A DNA stretch of 36,925 nt from JBOFEH01 sp051650265 (GTDB taxonomy: Bacteria > Bacillota > Clostridia > Lachnospirales > Cellulosilyticaceae): contig JBOFIR010000005.1 in the NCBI GenBank assembly GCA_051650265.1, forward strand, positions 1 through 36,925, given 5' to 3'. Within the stretch, counting starts at the first letter, position 1; each line of letters starts with the position of its first letter. Of the stretch, positions 24,039-32,517 are shown in pieces. Below the pieces are notes generated by a model. It did no database searches. It was not told where the DNA came from and saw nothing but the letters and a program-made list of their open reading frames with translations. The position numbers and the translations under genes were made by a program.

Positions 24039-25781
24039 CTAAACCGCCTCCTTCTCACCATTAAAGTCACCAAATTGTGTTTCATATACGCGGTAATACT
24101 GTCCTTTGAGTGCCATCAGCTCGTCATGCGTACCACGCTCTACTACACGCCCATCATCGAGGACAAGTATCAAATCTGCACTTTTTACAGATGAAATTCT
24201 ATGTGCAATGATGAACGTGGTACGCTTACGAAGCTGCTTACTCACTTCACGTTGAATCTTGATTTCTGTCTCCATATCCACTGCAGAGGTGGTATCATCT
24301 AAAATCAGAATGGCTGGATCTTTGATAAGCGCTCGCGCTAAGGCAATACGCTGACGCTGCCCACCTGATAGTCCAACCCCCCGCTCACCCACTACTGTAT
24401 CATACCCTTCTGGCATACTACGAATAAAATTATCCGCCTCAGCAATTGCTGCAATATTACGTACTTGATCTAAAGAAGCTTTAGGGACTCCAAAAGCAAT
24501 ATTGGCCCAGATTGTATCCGAGAATAAAAATACATCCTGCATTGCCATCGCGATATTTTGACGCAGACTTGTAATGTCATAATTTCTAATATCTTTGCCA
24601 TCCACTAGAATACGTCCACTCACTGGTTCATAGAATCTACAAATCAAATTGATTAAAGTTGATTTCCCTGCACCAGTATGTCCAACGATTCCCACAGTCT
24701 GCCCCGGTTGTACCTCAAATGATACTTTCTTGAGTGCATCTGTATCTTCAAAGCTAAATGAAACATTTTCAAATTTGATACCACCCTTAATGCAATCCAC
24801 TTCCATCGCATCAGGTACATTTTTAATCTTTGGCTCTGTCTGTAATAAATCACGAATTTTGGCTGATGATGCAATAAAACGTTGGGTATCATTGATCAAA
24901 TAACCTGCGGAACGCATTGGGTTATTGAGCGCCCATAATAGACCATTGAAGATCATCAAATCCCCAATCGTCATCTTACCTTTAATAACAAGAATACCTC
25001 CAACTAGCAACATGATTACTGTCAGACTACTTGCTAAAAACTCAAGTATTGGTAGATAAACTTTTGTAACTTCCATCGTCCCAACGTTTGCTTCTTTATA
25101 GTTCATGTTTTCTTTTTCAAACTTTTCAAGCTCATAGTCTTCACGTGAAAAGGCTTTTACAACACGATTTCCACTAATATTCTCCTGTACAACAGAGTTA
25201 AGGCTTGAATATGCCTCCCTCACATTATGGAAAGTTGGTGCAATACGCTTACTCATTCTCATAGTAAAGTAAGCAATTGGTGGACAAAGTAGTACCATAG
25301 CAATTGTAAGCTCTGGACTAATAGCCCACATCGTAAATATTGCGAAGATGAAAGAACTGATATTAAAGACAATATTATAGATTACCCATGCCATGAAGTG
25401 TCGCAGCATATCTGTATCTCCGGTAATACGTGCCATAATATCACCAGTCTTCATTGTTTTATAAAAATCTACATCTAAAGTGAGTAGCTTATCATACAAA
25501 TTCTCCCTGATTTGAATAAGTATCTTCTGAGAAATTCCCTCAAAGTTCATTTGGTAGGCATATCCTACACCATCTTTTAATACCGCAACCAAAATTGTTG
25601 CAACTAAAAATGGAATAAGCTTTTGAATCTGCCCGCCTTCTAGAACCTCGTCGACGATCTTCCCGCCTAAGATCGGGTTGATCATACTCAACAAAGTTGC
25701 CATAAGTACACCTATCAGACCTAAGCCATAACGCCATTTGTACGGTTTGAGGTATCCCCATAGCCATTTTAAAGCTTCCAT
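24039..25781 (-). CDS. Heterodimeric ABC exporter, subunit with degenerate catalytic site
   Basis: Fused half-transporter of 580 residues from the chosen start. The membrane domain covers about 10-310 and the nucleotide-binding domain about 335-575. Walker A is GHTGAGKST and the signature is the consensus LSGGQRQR. Walker B reads ILILDDTTSAVD, with Asp in place of the catalytic Glu. This Glu-to-Asp change marks the degenerate-site partner of heterodimeric exporters. The frame is open to 25817, but GAGGAGG lies just before ATG 25781 (MEALKWLW), so that is the start. It is the first gene of the pair, divergent from an AraC regulator at 25942, which is a likely controller. A TATAAT box (+ ATTATA, 25839-25844) is present without a good -35. 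Confidence 0.93.
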   Translation of the reverse strand: MEALKWLWGYLKPYKWRYGLGLIGVLMATLLSMINPILGGKIVDEVLEGGQIQKLIPFLVATILVAVLKDGVGYAYQMNFEGISQKILIQIRENLYDKLLTLDVDFYKTMKTGDIMARITGDTDMLRHFMAWVIYNIVFNISSFIFAIFTMWAISPELTIAMVLLCPPIAYFTMRMSKRIAPTFHNVREAYSSLNSVVQENISGNRVVKAFSREDYELEKFEKENMNYKEANVGTMEVTKVYLPILEFLASSLTVIMLLVGGILVIKGKMTIGDLMIFNGLLWALNNPMRSAGYLINDTQRFIASSAKIRDLLQTEPKIKNVPDAMEVDCIKGGIKFENVSFSFEDTDALKKVSFEVQPGQTVGIVGHTGAGKSTLINLICRFYEPVSGRILVDGKDIRNYDITSLRQNIAMAMQDVFLFSDTIWANIAFGVPKASLDQVRNIAAIAEADNFIRSMPEGYDTVVGERGVGLSGGQRQRIALARALIKDPAILILDDTTSAVDMETEIKIQREVSKQLRKRTTFIIAHRISSVKSADLILVLDDGRVVERGTHDELMALKGQYYRVYETQFGDFNGEKEAV

Positions 25782-25883
25782 AAAAAAAATCCTCCTCTTA
25801 AATTCCCTTGAATTCAATTAAGTTCATAATCATACTTTATTATAAAGATATGTTTAAAAATAAAAATGTATTATCTTAAACTA

Positions 25884-25912
25884 TTGATGGATTTTCTTAC
25901 ACTCTGTATAAT
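25884..25912 (+). promoter_or_regulatory. Promoter of the AraC-family regulator
   Basis: TTGATG (25884-25889), 17 bases, TATAAT (25907-25912). The predicted start is about 24 bases before the ATG. The divergent ABC -10 box (25839-25844) is about 40 bases away, so one bound regulator could affect both. Confidence 0.7.
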
Positions 25913-25941
25913 GAAGTTAAAGTTATGATGAGGAGTATTTT

Positions 25942-26784
25942 ATGCTTACAAACACACAATCTATTGATACATTCAATCCACATATACTTTTTATTATTCA
26001 TGGCATCACCGACAAAGAGCATCTCTATACATGTTCTTATCACAGTCATGAGTTTCTCGAACTCTCTATTGTGACCTCTGGGGAAATCGATTATTTGATC
26101 GATGGGCAACATTATCATCTCACAAAGGGCGATGTGCTTGTCTCAAATCCTGGTACTTTTCACCAAGCACGCATCACACCAGACACAACTTGTGAAGAAA
26201 TTCATATTGGAATTACCAATTTGCATATTGATAGTAGCTGCAAACTTGATACCATCCAGCTTCATAAAAATGCACCGATCCTTCGCATCTCCCGATTTCA
26301 CAAAGAATTCATGGAATGCTGTCAGCGACTAGAAAAAGAACAACGCCTACGCCTATTCGGTCATACTTTTGCCCAAAAAGCAGTGGTCATGGAGCTGATT
26401 ATCCTTCTCTATAGAGAGATGCGTAGTGCCTCAGAAACTGATACCGCCTTTACTTCTGATGACAAACAGGTCGTTGTTCAAAACCTGATTGATTATATGA
26501 CCTATCATTATATGGAGGACATTACGTTAGATGGCATCTCAAAGATGATGTTTATTAGCCCTACCTATATTTCAAAGATTTTCAAAGAAGAGACGGGTAC
26601 CTCACCCATCAGCTATCTCATTCAAATCCGTCTAGAAAAAGCCTTCGAAATTCTCACTAATGAAAATCATCCAATTAGTACCGTCTCAAAGATGGTTGGC
26701 TACCATGATGCTTATTATTTTAGTAAGCTCTTTAAAAAATATTACGGTTTTCCACCCTCACAAACCAAGAAATCCTGTCTTTAG
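25942..26784 (+). CDS. AraC-family transcriptional regulator with N-terminal cupin domain
   Basis: DNA-binding regulator of 280 residues. The N-terminal half (about 10-150) is an AraC-type cupin ligand-binding domain (HSHEFLELSIVTSGEIDYLIDGQHYHLTKGDVLVSNPGTFH). The C-terminal 100 residues carry two helix-turn-helix units: LDGISKMMFISPTYISKIFKEETG and ISTVSKMVGYHDAYYFSKLFKKYYGFPPSQ, the latter being the family signature. The ligand is unknown; AraC proteins of this architecture often sense sugars or stress signals. The ATG follows GAGGAG. It diverges from the ABC exporter operon. Its TAG stop directly abuts the stop of the convergent gene at 26785, and its last codons form half of a terminator stem. 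Confidence 0.93.
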   Translation: MLTNTQSIDTFNPHILFIIHGITDKEHLYTCSYHSHEFLELSIVTSGEIDYLIDGQHYHLTKGDVLVSNPGTFHQARITPDTTCEEIHIGITNLHIDSSCKLDTIQLHKNAPILRISRFHKEFMECCQRLEKEQRLRLFGHTFAQKAVVMELIILLYREMRSASETDTAFTSDDKQVVVQNLIDYMTYHYMEDITLDGISKMMFISPTYISKIFKEETGTSPISYLIQIRLEKAFEILTNENHPISTVSKMVGYHDAYYFSKLFKKYYGFPPSQTKKSCL

Positions 26785-26807
26785 CTATGCTAAACACAGG
26801 ATTTCTT
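26767..26807. terminator. Bidirectional terminator embedded in two coding ends
   Basis: AAGAAATCCTGT (26767-26778) pairs perfectly with ACAGGATTTCTT (26796-26807), with an inner TAGC/GCTA helix. A run of T follows on the plus strand. The left arm codes the last residues of the AraC protein and the right arm the last residues of the minus-strand gene. Confidence 0.8.
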
Positions 26808-27102
26808 TTACTTTATTTAAAAATACATCTGCTAATGTATCTTTATTTTGGTTATAGTATTTCTCCATACGTCTACATACACTTGGCGGAAATTCATGTC
26901 TAAAGCCTCTCACACTCTCATCGAGACACTTCAATGTAAATAAACGAATTTCTTCAGTATAGAGTTCTGGTGCTTCTAAAATATCATCCATACTGATCCC
27001 TATTTTTTCATCTAAAAGCTTCTCCAAGTCTCTCTCCACTGTAATGTAATTGTTTGCTTGATATAGGATGGTATATTCATCCATATTTCTCATACTCAAC
27101 AT
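26785..27102 (-). CDS. Small hypothetical protein
   Basis: I do not recognise this 105-residue product. It is soluble, acidic in its first two thirds (MDEYTILYQANNYITVERDLEKLLDEKIG...) and mostly helical by composition, with a FRHEFPPSVCRRMEKYYNQNKDTLADVFLNKVKEILCLA C-terminus. There is no signal peptide or membrane helix. The start ATG at 27102 has GGGGAAAGG upstream; a second ATG three codons on is also usable. It is convergent with the AraC gene with no intervening bases, and the two share a terminator inside their coding ends. The good ribosome binding site and the tailored terminator argue that it is a real gene. Confidence 0.7.
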   Translation of the reverse strand: MLSMRNMDEYTILYQANNYITVERDLEKLLDEKIGISMDDILEAPELYTEEIRLFTLKCLDESVRGFRHEFPPSVCRRMEKYYNQNKDTLADVFLNKVKEILCLA

Positions 27103-27316
27103 CCTTTCCCCTAATTCTCATGTAATAGTTTAGTTTCTACATGTCTCAAAATCTCATTTCTAATCTGTATCTTTATTCTAATCATATTTACAGAATTTGT
27201 AAATAGTTTTTTCGCATTTTATATAATTTTCAGAACAATATGTCTGTAAGTTTTCTCTAATTTATTCATAAAATTTTCTATCAACTATACGAACTCACTC
27301 ATATTTTTGAGTTTTT

Positions 27317-27346
27317 GTATGTAAAATCACCAAACTTGGCACACTA
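27317..27346 (+). promoter_or_regulatory. Sigma-G-type (forespore) promoter of pdaA
   Basis: GTATG (27317-27321) fits the sigma-G -35 pattern GHATR. After 18 bases CACACTA (27340-27346) matches six of seven positions of the -10 CATNMTA. The predicted start near 27353 leaves room for the ribosome binding site at 27367-27373. In Bacillus subtilis pdaA belongs to the sigma-G regulon. The remainder of 27103-27316 is AT-rich with nothing recognisable. Confidence 0.6.
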
Positions 27347-27377
27347 AATGTAATTGTTATATTGAAAGAGGTGACTT

Positions 27378-28145
27378 ATGAAACGCACGACTCAAACTTT
27401 TTTAGGCATTATGATCATCAGCTTACTTATGGGTAGTCTTGTCTTTGCAAGGTCTGAAGATCAAACAAAAATTGATTGGTGGCTTGTAAGAAGCAAGACC
27501 CACGAAACCCCACGAGTCAATGATAAAGTCAATTTCAGATACGAAGATTATGACGCATACTATGTAGGCGACACCTCTCGCAAAGTACTTTATCTTACTT
27601 TTGATGAAGGCTATGAGAAAGGTTACACGCCGGCTATTTTAGATGTACTCAAAGCTAATGAGGTGAAAGCCATCTTTTTTGTAACCTCCCCTTACCTCAA
27701 AACGCAACCTGATCTAATTAAACGCATGGCAGATGAAGGCCATATTGTGGCAAATCACTCCAAGAGCCATCCTTCTATGCCTCAATTTGTTTCAGACCCC
27801 GATCGTTTTAGACTAGAATTTGAAGATGTTTCTAACAAATATAAAGAGATCACAGGACTTGAGATGATCAAACTCTTTAGACCACCAATGGGGCATTACT
27901 CCCAAAAAAGTCTTGTTATGACCAAATCACTTGGTTACAAAACCATCTTCTGGAGTTTCGCTTACAAAGATTTTGATGTGAATGCACAACCTGGTCATGG
28001 TGAAGCCCAAAAAATTCTCTCTGACAATCTTCATAATGGTGCGATTATTCTCCTTCATGCCATCTCCAAAACTAATACTGAAATTCTAGATAGCTTCATT
28101 AAGGATGCCAAAAATCAAGGTTATACCTTTGAACTTTTCCAATAA
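27378..28145 (+). CDS. pdaA: Delta-lactam-biosynthetic de-N-acetylase (spore cortex polysaccharide deacetylase)
   Basis: Secreted or membrane-held NodB-fold carbohydrate esterase (family 4), 255 residues. It removes acetyl groups from muramic acid, a step towards the muramic delta-lactam of spore cortex that germination enzymes recognise. An N-terminal signal or anchor (FLGIMIISLLMGSLVFA) is followed by the PdaA-specific lead WWLVRSKTHETPRVN and YDAYYVGDTSRKVLYLTFDEGYEKGYTP. Catalytic and metal motifs are TFDEGY, HSKSHPSM, RPPMGHYS and LLHAIS. It fits the PdaA subfamily in length and in having DEGY instead of DDGP. The ATG follows GAGGTG. It is a single-gene unit with a sigma-G-like promoter, implying expression in the forespore and a sporulating host. 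Confidence 0.93.
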   Translation: MKRTTQTFLGIMIISLLMGSLVFARSEDQTKIDWWLVRSKTHETPRVNDKVNFRYEDYDAYYVGDTSRKVLYLTFDEGYEKGYTPAILDVLKANEVKAIFFVTSPYLKTQPDLIKRMADEGHIVANHSKSHPSMPQFVSDPDRFRLEFEDVSNKYKEITGLEMIKLFRPPMGHYSQKSLVMTKSLGYKTIFWSFAYKDFDVNAQPGHGEAQKILSDNLHNGAIILLHAISKTNTEILDSFIKDAKNQGYTFELFQ

Positions 28146-28180
28146 AAAAACGAGCTAGGACAATGCCTAGCTCGTTTTTT
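28146..28180. terminator. Bidirectional terminator between pdaA and the six-gene operon
   Basis: CGAGCTAGG (28151-28159) pairs with CCTAGCTCG (28166-28174), flanked by A and T runs (TTTTTT, 28175-28180). Confidence 0.94.
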
Positions 28181-28190
28181 GTATGTTCTT

Positions 28191-29363
28191 TTATTCATCT
28201 TTCTTGGCATTAGCAACTGAGAAAATATCACCGACATACCGTACAATCATACATCTGATAAATGCAGCAATAGGTACCCCTAACAAGATCCCTGCGAATC
28301 CCCACAGTTCACCACCAATCACAATCGCAAGTAATACCACAATAGGATGGAGTTTTACACTTTCTCCCATTATCTTGGGTACGATAAACCAACCATCTAG
28401 TTGCTGAAGTATAAAGACAGCTCCCATGGCAATCACAGCCTTAGTTGGTTCCCCACCTAATAATCCAATCACACCTGATAGCACCACACCCACTAGAGGT
28501 CCAAAATATGGGATAATATTAAAGAGTCCCGAGATAATCCCAATAATAATGGCAAAATCAAGCCCTACGAGGGTAAGCGCAAGACTTGTCAGTATTCCCA
28601 TAATCGCTGCATCAATGAGTTGCCCTCGAATATAACCCGAGAAAACATAATCCATATCATGTGCTATAGCATGAAGCTCTGCACCTACTTTGCGGGTCGT
28701 GACCTTCTTCAAGATATTATTCCATACACTTAGCAACGGCTCCTTATCCTTGAGTAAATAAAAGGCAATTACAAACCCAAGTCCAATGCTGAGCATATGA
28801 GCTGCAAGTTCCTGTAATATCTCAAAAAAAGATAATGAAATCTTTGACGTACTCTGTGCAACCATGCCATAGAAATAATCAAATGCTACACGGATTGTTT
28901 GTGTCGGTACAAACTGTTCAAGTGTTTCTACAAGCTGATTGACAGTGTGCTGAAAATAAGCACTGTAGTACTGTATACTATCAACAAAGCTAAACCATGT
29001 TCCTGTACCAATCACACGCTTTACATTCATAGTCACTACTAGCACAAAAAGGCCCACAAAACAAATAACCGTCAAAAAAGTAAATAGGGTAGCTATAAGA
29101 CGCCTGTAGCCATACCATCTACTGTGGACATTGAACTGGCATTTGGTCATATACAAATTCACCATCGGATCTAACAAATAGGCAATAAAGAGGCCTACAA
29201 AAAGTGGTCTTAATAAAAGCCACAGTGTGCTAATACAAATCGCTAAATACCCCCATATGGTGCCAAAGTTTAAACATGCCCATATGACAACAAACACTGT
29301 CAAGGCCGCACCAACACAGTACATACTAATCATAAGATATTTTGAATGTTGTTGTGTTCGCAT
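28191..29363 (-). CDS. AI-2E family transporter (PerM/YtvI-like permease)
   Basis: Polytopic membrane protein of 390 residues with about eight hydrophobic helices. A conserved C-terminal block reads GQLIDAAIMGILTSLALTLVGLDFAIIIGIISGLFNIIPYFGPLVGVV, the signature of the AI-2E/PerM family. Despite the name, only a few members handle autoinducer-2; others are sodium/proton antiporters or of unknown role, so no substrate is assigned. The ATG at 29363 follows AGGAG. It is the last gene of the run from 35412, 21 bases after pepD, and ends at the terminator at 28146-28180. Confidence 0.92.
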   Translation of the reverse strand: MRTQQHSKYLMISMYCVGAALTVFVVIWACLNFGTIWGYLAICISTLWLLLRPLFVGLFIAYLLDPMVNLYMTKCQFNVHSRWYGYRRLIATLFTFLTVICFVGLFVLVVTMNVKRVIGTGTWFSFVDSIQYYSAYFQHTVNQLVETLEQFVPTQTIRVAFDYFYGMVAQSTSKISLSFFEILQELAAHMLSIGLGFVIAFYLLKDKEPLLSVWNNILKKVTTRKVGAELHAIAHDMDYVFSGYIRGQLIDAAIMGILTSLALTLVGLDFAIIIGIISGLFNIIPYFGPLVGVVLSGVIGLLGGEPTKAVIAMGAVFILQQLDGWFIVPKIMGESVKLHPIVVLLAIVIGGELWGFAGILLGVPIAAFIRCMIVRYVGDIFSVANAKKDE

Positions 29364-29384
29364 ATGAGGGCTCCTATCCGTCTT

Positions 29385-30842
29385 CTAATATGTTTTCATT
29401 GCTTGAAGGAGTTCTACAAGGAAGCCGTAGATCTTCGCCATTGATGAAATACTTGCACGTTCTTCTGGCGAATGGATATCATAGACATTTGGACCAAATG
29501 CAATCATATCAAGATGTGGTAATTTCTCTAAGATAAAACCACACTCTAAACCTGCATGAATAGCTTTAATCTCTGGCTTATGTGCAAAGAGTTTCTCATA
29601 GACTTCACTTGCAAGTTCACGAATACGAGAGTTTTCTGCATAAGTCCATGCCGGATATTGCCCAGAGATCTCACATGCTGCACCACTTTGTTTGCAAATA
29701 ATCTGCAACTTATCGATGAGCCATTCTTTTTTGCTTGGCACAGAGCTTCTCATTGCAATCGTTACCTTGAAGGTATCGCCATCACTCTTAATCACACCGA
29801 TATTGAGTGATGTTTCTACCAATCCCTCAATCTGTGTACTATAACCCATTACACCGTATGGTAATGCCATGAGTAAGTCAATTACTTTTTGTGTACTCTG
29901 TGCATCAAGTGACTGCGCTATATCTTCTGCTACTTCCCACTTCACATTGAGCTGCGGATCTTGTGAAGTATACTCACGTTTATACACTTCACCAAGCGCT
30001 GCCAATGTCCCTTCAAGCACAGCCACATCCCCTGCACCAATCGCAACAACTGCTTCCGCTTCTCTTGTGATGACATTATCCTTGCTTCCCCCTGCAACTT
30101 CTACAAGTGTGAAGGCAACTTTTTTAGATAGGTCATGAAGCATACGACCAATGAGTACATTGGCATTAGCACGCTCACGGTGAATATCTGCACCTGAGTG
30201 TCCCCCTAATAATTGATTGATTGTAATGCGGTAAGTAACTTGATTAGATACCTCTTGTGTTTGAATTGGTAATGTAATAGCAGCGCGTGCACCACCTGCA
30301 CAGCTTACTAAGAATTCACCTTCGATATCTGTATCGAGATTTAAGAATACTTTTCCTTCTAAATACTCTGGGTGCATCCCTGCAACACCAAACATACCTG
30401 TCTCTTCTGCTGTTGTCATGAGTACTTCAATGGCTGGGTGTTGTAATGTATTGTCACTGAGTACAGCCATTTGATAAGCAATGGCTATCCCATTATCTGC
30501 ACCCAATGTTGTTCCTTCTGCACGGATAAAATCACCATCGATTTTGAGTTTAAGTCCTTCTTTTTCAAAGTCATGTACCGTGTCTTTATTCTTTTCACAT
30601 ACCATGTCAAGATGACCTTGAATAATTACAGGTGGTAACGCCTCATAGCCAGGTGTTGCCGCTTTTTTGATATATACATTATACACCTCATCTTGCATCA
30701 CCCACAAACCATGTGCTTTTGCAAAAGCAACCATATAATCACTTATTGTCTTTTCATTTCCAGATCCTCTTGGGATATTACTAATCTCCTCAAAATACTG
30801 AAATACATTTGCTGGTTTTAAATCTTTTAATACTGATGTCAT
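29385..30842 (-). CDS. pepD: Aminoacyl-histidine dipeptidase / cytosolic non-specific dipeptidase (M20C)
   Basis: Zinc metallopeptidase of 485 residues that splits dipeptides, including Xaa-His, in the cytoplasm. Metal and catalytic motifs in order are IQGHLDMVCEK (His and Asp), TTLGADNGIAIAY (bridging Asp), TTAEETGMFG (general-base Glu pair), LNLDTDIEGEF, and HAGLECGF near the C-terminus (last metal ligand). A lid/dimerisation domain lies between about 190 and 385, including the GGHSGADIHRERANAN segment of this subfamily. The start ATG follows AAGGAGG. It is the fifth gene of the six-gene run, 23 bases after UPF0210 and 21 bases before the AI-2E permease. Confidence 0.95.
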   Translation of the reverse strand: MTSVLKDLKPANVFQYFEEISNIPRGSGNEKTISDYMVAFAKAHGLWVMQDEVYNVYIKKAATPGYEALPPVIIQGHLDMVCEKNKDTVHDFEKEGLKLKIDGDFIRAEGTTLGADNGIAIAYQMAVLSDNTLQHPAIEVLMTTAEETGMFGVAGMHPEYLEGKVFLNLDTDIEGEFLVSCAGGARAAITLPIQTQEVSNQVTYRITINQLLGGHSGADIHRERANANVLIGRMLHDLSKKVAFTLVEVAGGSKDNVITREAEAVVAIGAGDVAVLEGTLAALGEVYKREYTSQDPQLNVKWEVAEDIAQSLDAQSTQKVIDLLMALPYGVMGYSTQIEGLVETSLNIGVIKSDGDTFKVTIAMRSSVPSKKEWLIDKLQIICKQSGAACEISGQYPAWTYAENSRIRELASEVYEKLFAHKPEIKAIHAGLECGFILEKLPHLDMIAFGPNVYDIHSPEERASISSMAKIYGFLVELLQAMKTY

Positions 30843-30865
30843 GTCTATTCCTCCTTGGTCATTTC

Positions 30866-32224
30866 TTAATTTTTAAAACTATGAATTGGTGCAGGAATCC
30901 TGCCACCTCTTCCGACAAATTGTTCACAGCTATATGGATTCACTGGTATAATTGGTGAATATCCTAGTAGCCCACCAAATTCTACTGTGTCACCTACTTC
31001 TTTGCCACATACAGGTATGATTCGCACGGCAGTAGTCTTCCCATTAATCATACCTATTGCCATCTCATCTGCAATGATGCCAGAGAGCGTTGCGGCACTT
31101 GTACTACCTGGAACAGCAATCATATCAAGCCCTACAGAGCATACACACGTCATGGCTTCTAATTTTTCCAATGTGAGTGCACCTTTTTCTACTGCACGAA
31201 TCATCCCATGATCTTCACTTACAGGGATGAAGGCACCACTTAGTCCACCTACATAGGATGAAGCCATCACCCCACCCTTTTTCACACAATCATTGAGTAT
31301 AGCTATAGCTGCTGTTGTGCCTGGTGCACCTGCCATCTCTATACCCATCTCTTCTACGATTTCTGCAATACTATCACCAATAGCGGGCGTAGGTGCCAAT
31401 GAGAGATCAATAATACCAAATGGTACACCCAATAACTCCGATGCCTCGGTAGCAACCATCTGACCTGCTCTTGTAATTTTGAAAGCAGTACGCTTAATTG
31501 CCTCACAAACACTCTCAAAATCTTGACCTTTCACTTGCTCTAGTGCTTTTTTGACAACGCCAGGCCCACTTACACCAACGTTGATGACCACATCATGTTC
31601 CCCAACACCGTGAAAAGCACCTGCCATAAAGGGATTATCATCTGGAGCATTGCAAAATACAACTAGTTTTGCACAGCCTATACTCTCTCGCTCAGCCGTT
31701 TGCTGCGCTGTGAGCTTGATAATCTCCCCCATACGCCTCACTGCGTTCATATTGATACCTGATTTAGTACTGCCCAAATTGATAGATGAACATACTCTTT
31801 CTGTTACAGCCAACGCTTCTGGTATGGATGCGATCAGTACCTCATCTGATGGCGAACACCCCTTATGAACAAGTGCTGAAAATCCTCCAATAAAGTTGAC
31901 ACCTACCGCCTCCGCTGCCCGATCTAACGTCTTTGCAACCTGTACATAAGATGTTGCACCTGTTGCACCTGCAACCAATGCAATAGGTGTCACTGAAATC
32001 CGCTTATGTACAATAGGGATGCCATACTTCTTAGAGATCAGCTCTCCTACCTCCACAAGCCTTGCTGCCTGTATCGTAACCTTATCATAGATTTTCTGGC
32101 ACAGTATATCCATATCATCTGATATACAATCTAGTAAATTGATCCCCATGGTAATTGTTCTAATATCAAGATTAGCCTCTTGAATCATCTTATTTGTCTC
32201 TAGGACTTCAAATCGCGAAATCAT
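30866..32224 (-). CDS. UPF0210 / PFL-family protein (DUF711)
   Basis: A conserved protein of 452 residues; the family's function is not established. Family segments seen are IRTITMGINLLDC, RISVTPIALVAGATGA, FIGGFSALVHKG, NVGVSGPGVV, FGIIDLSLAPTPAIGDSIAEI and VSEDHGMIRAVEKGALTLEKLEAMTCVCSVGLDMIAVPGST. There is no signal peptide or membrane helix. Its ACT-domain partner (UPF0237) is immediately upstream, 11 bases away. This pairing is conserved across many Firmicutes and archaea and suggests the ACT protein regulates or binds it, perhaps in response to an amino acid. The ATG follows AAGGAGGG. Confidence 0.93.
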   Translation of the reverse strand: MISRFEVLETNKMIQEANLDIRTITMGINLLDCISDDMDILCQKIYDKVTIQAARLVEVGELISKKYGIPIVHKRISVTPIALVAGATGATSYVQVAKTLDRAAEAVGVNFIGGFSALVHKGCSPSDEVLIASIPEALAVTERVCSSINLGSTKSGINMNAVRRMGEIIKLTAQQTAERESIGCAKLVVFCNAPDDNPFMAGAFHGVGEHDVVINVGVSGPGVVKKALEQVKGQDFESVCEAIKRTAFKITRAGQMVATEASELLGVPFGIIDLSLAPTPAIGDSIAEIVEEMGIEMAGAPGTTAAIAILNDCVKKGGVMASSYVGGLSGAFIPVSEDHGMIRAVEKGALTLEKLEAMTCVCSVGLDMIAVPGSTSAATLSGIIADEMAIGMINGKTTAVRIIPVCGKEVGDTVEFGGLLGYSPIIPVNPYSCEQFVGRGGRIPAPIHSFKN

Positions 32225-32235
32225 AAGATCCCTCC

Positions 32236-32505
32236 TTATATTCTGTGCATACTATCAAAAATCTGCTCATGTTGGAGTCTAATGTCAACTTCTAATGACT
32301 GTCCTAAAGCCTGTAGCTCATCAACAACTGCCGTAAATGCCTTTGTACTATTTGTCATATCTACGATCATCATCATATTAAAATAGCCTTGAACGATGGT
32401 TTGAGAGATATCTAAGATATTAATCTGCACCTCACTAAGCAATGTACATACACTTGCAATAATACCTACCTTATCTTTTCCTACTCCTGTAATAATACCC
32501 TTCAC
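32236..32505 (-). CDS. ACT-domain protein (UPF0237)
   Basis: 89 residues, a single ACT domain. It starts KGIITGVGKDKVGIIASVCTLLSEVQINILDISQTIVQGYFNMMMIVDM, with the beta-alpha-beta-beta pattern and the Gly at the ligand-binding turn. ACT domains bind amino acids and act as small regulatory subunits. The start is GTG at 32505 with GGAGG 7 bases before. It lies 12 bases after the FtsA-like gene and 11 bases before UPF0210, its usual partner. Confidence 0.93.
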   Translation of the reverse strand: MKGIITGVGKDKVGIIASVCTLLSEVQINILDISQTIVQGYFNMMMIVDMTNSTKAFTAVVDELQALGQSLEVDIRLQHEQIFDSMHRI

Positions 32506-32517
32506 TTCTACTCCTCC

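Noticed and set aside
27336..27363. Sigma-A promoter for pdaA: TTGGCA, 16 bases, TATATT
   Set aside because: It would start transcription near 27370, inside the ribosome binding site, leaving no usable leader. The sigma-G-type elements just upstream fit better.
28191..29363. Quorum-sensing role for the AI-2E-family protein
   Set aside because: The family name is historical and most members do not transport autoinducer-2; no luxS or lsr gene is in the window.
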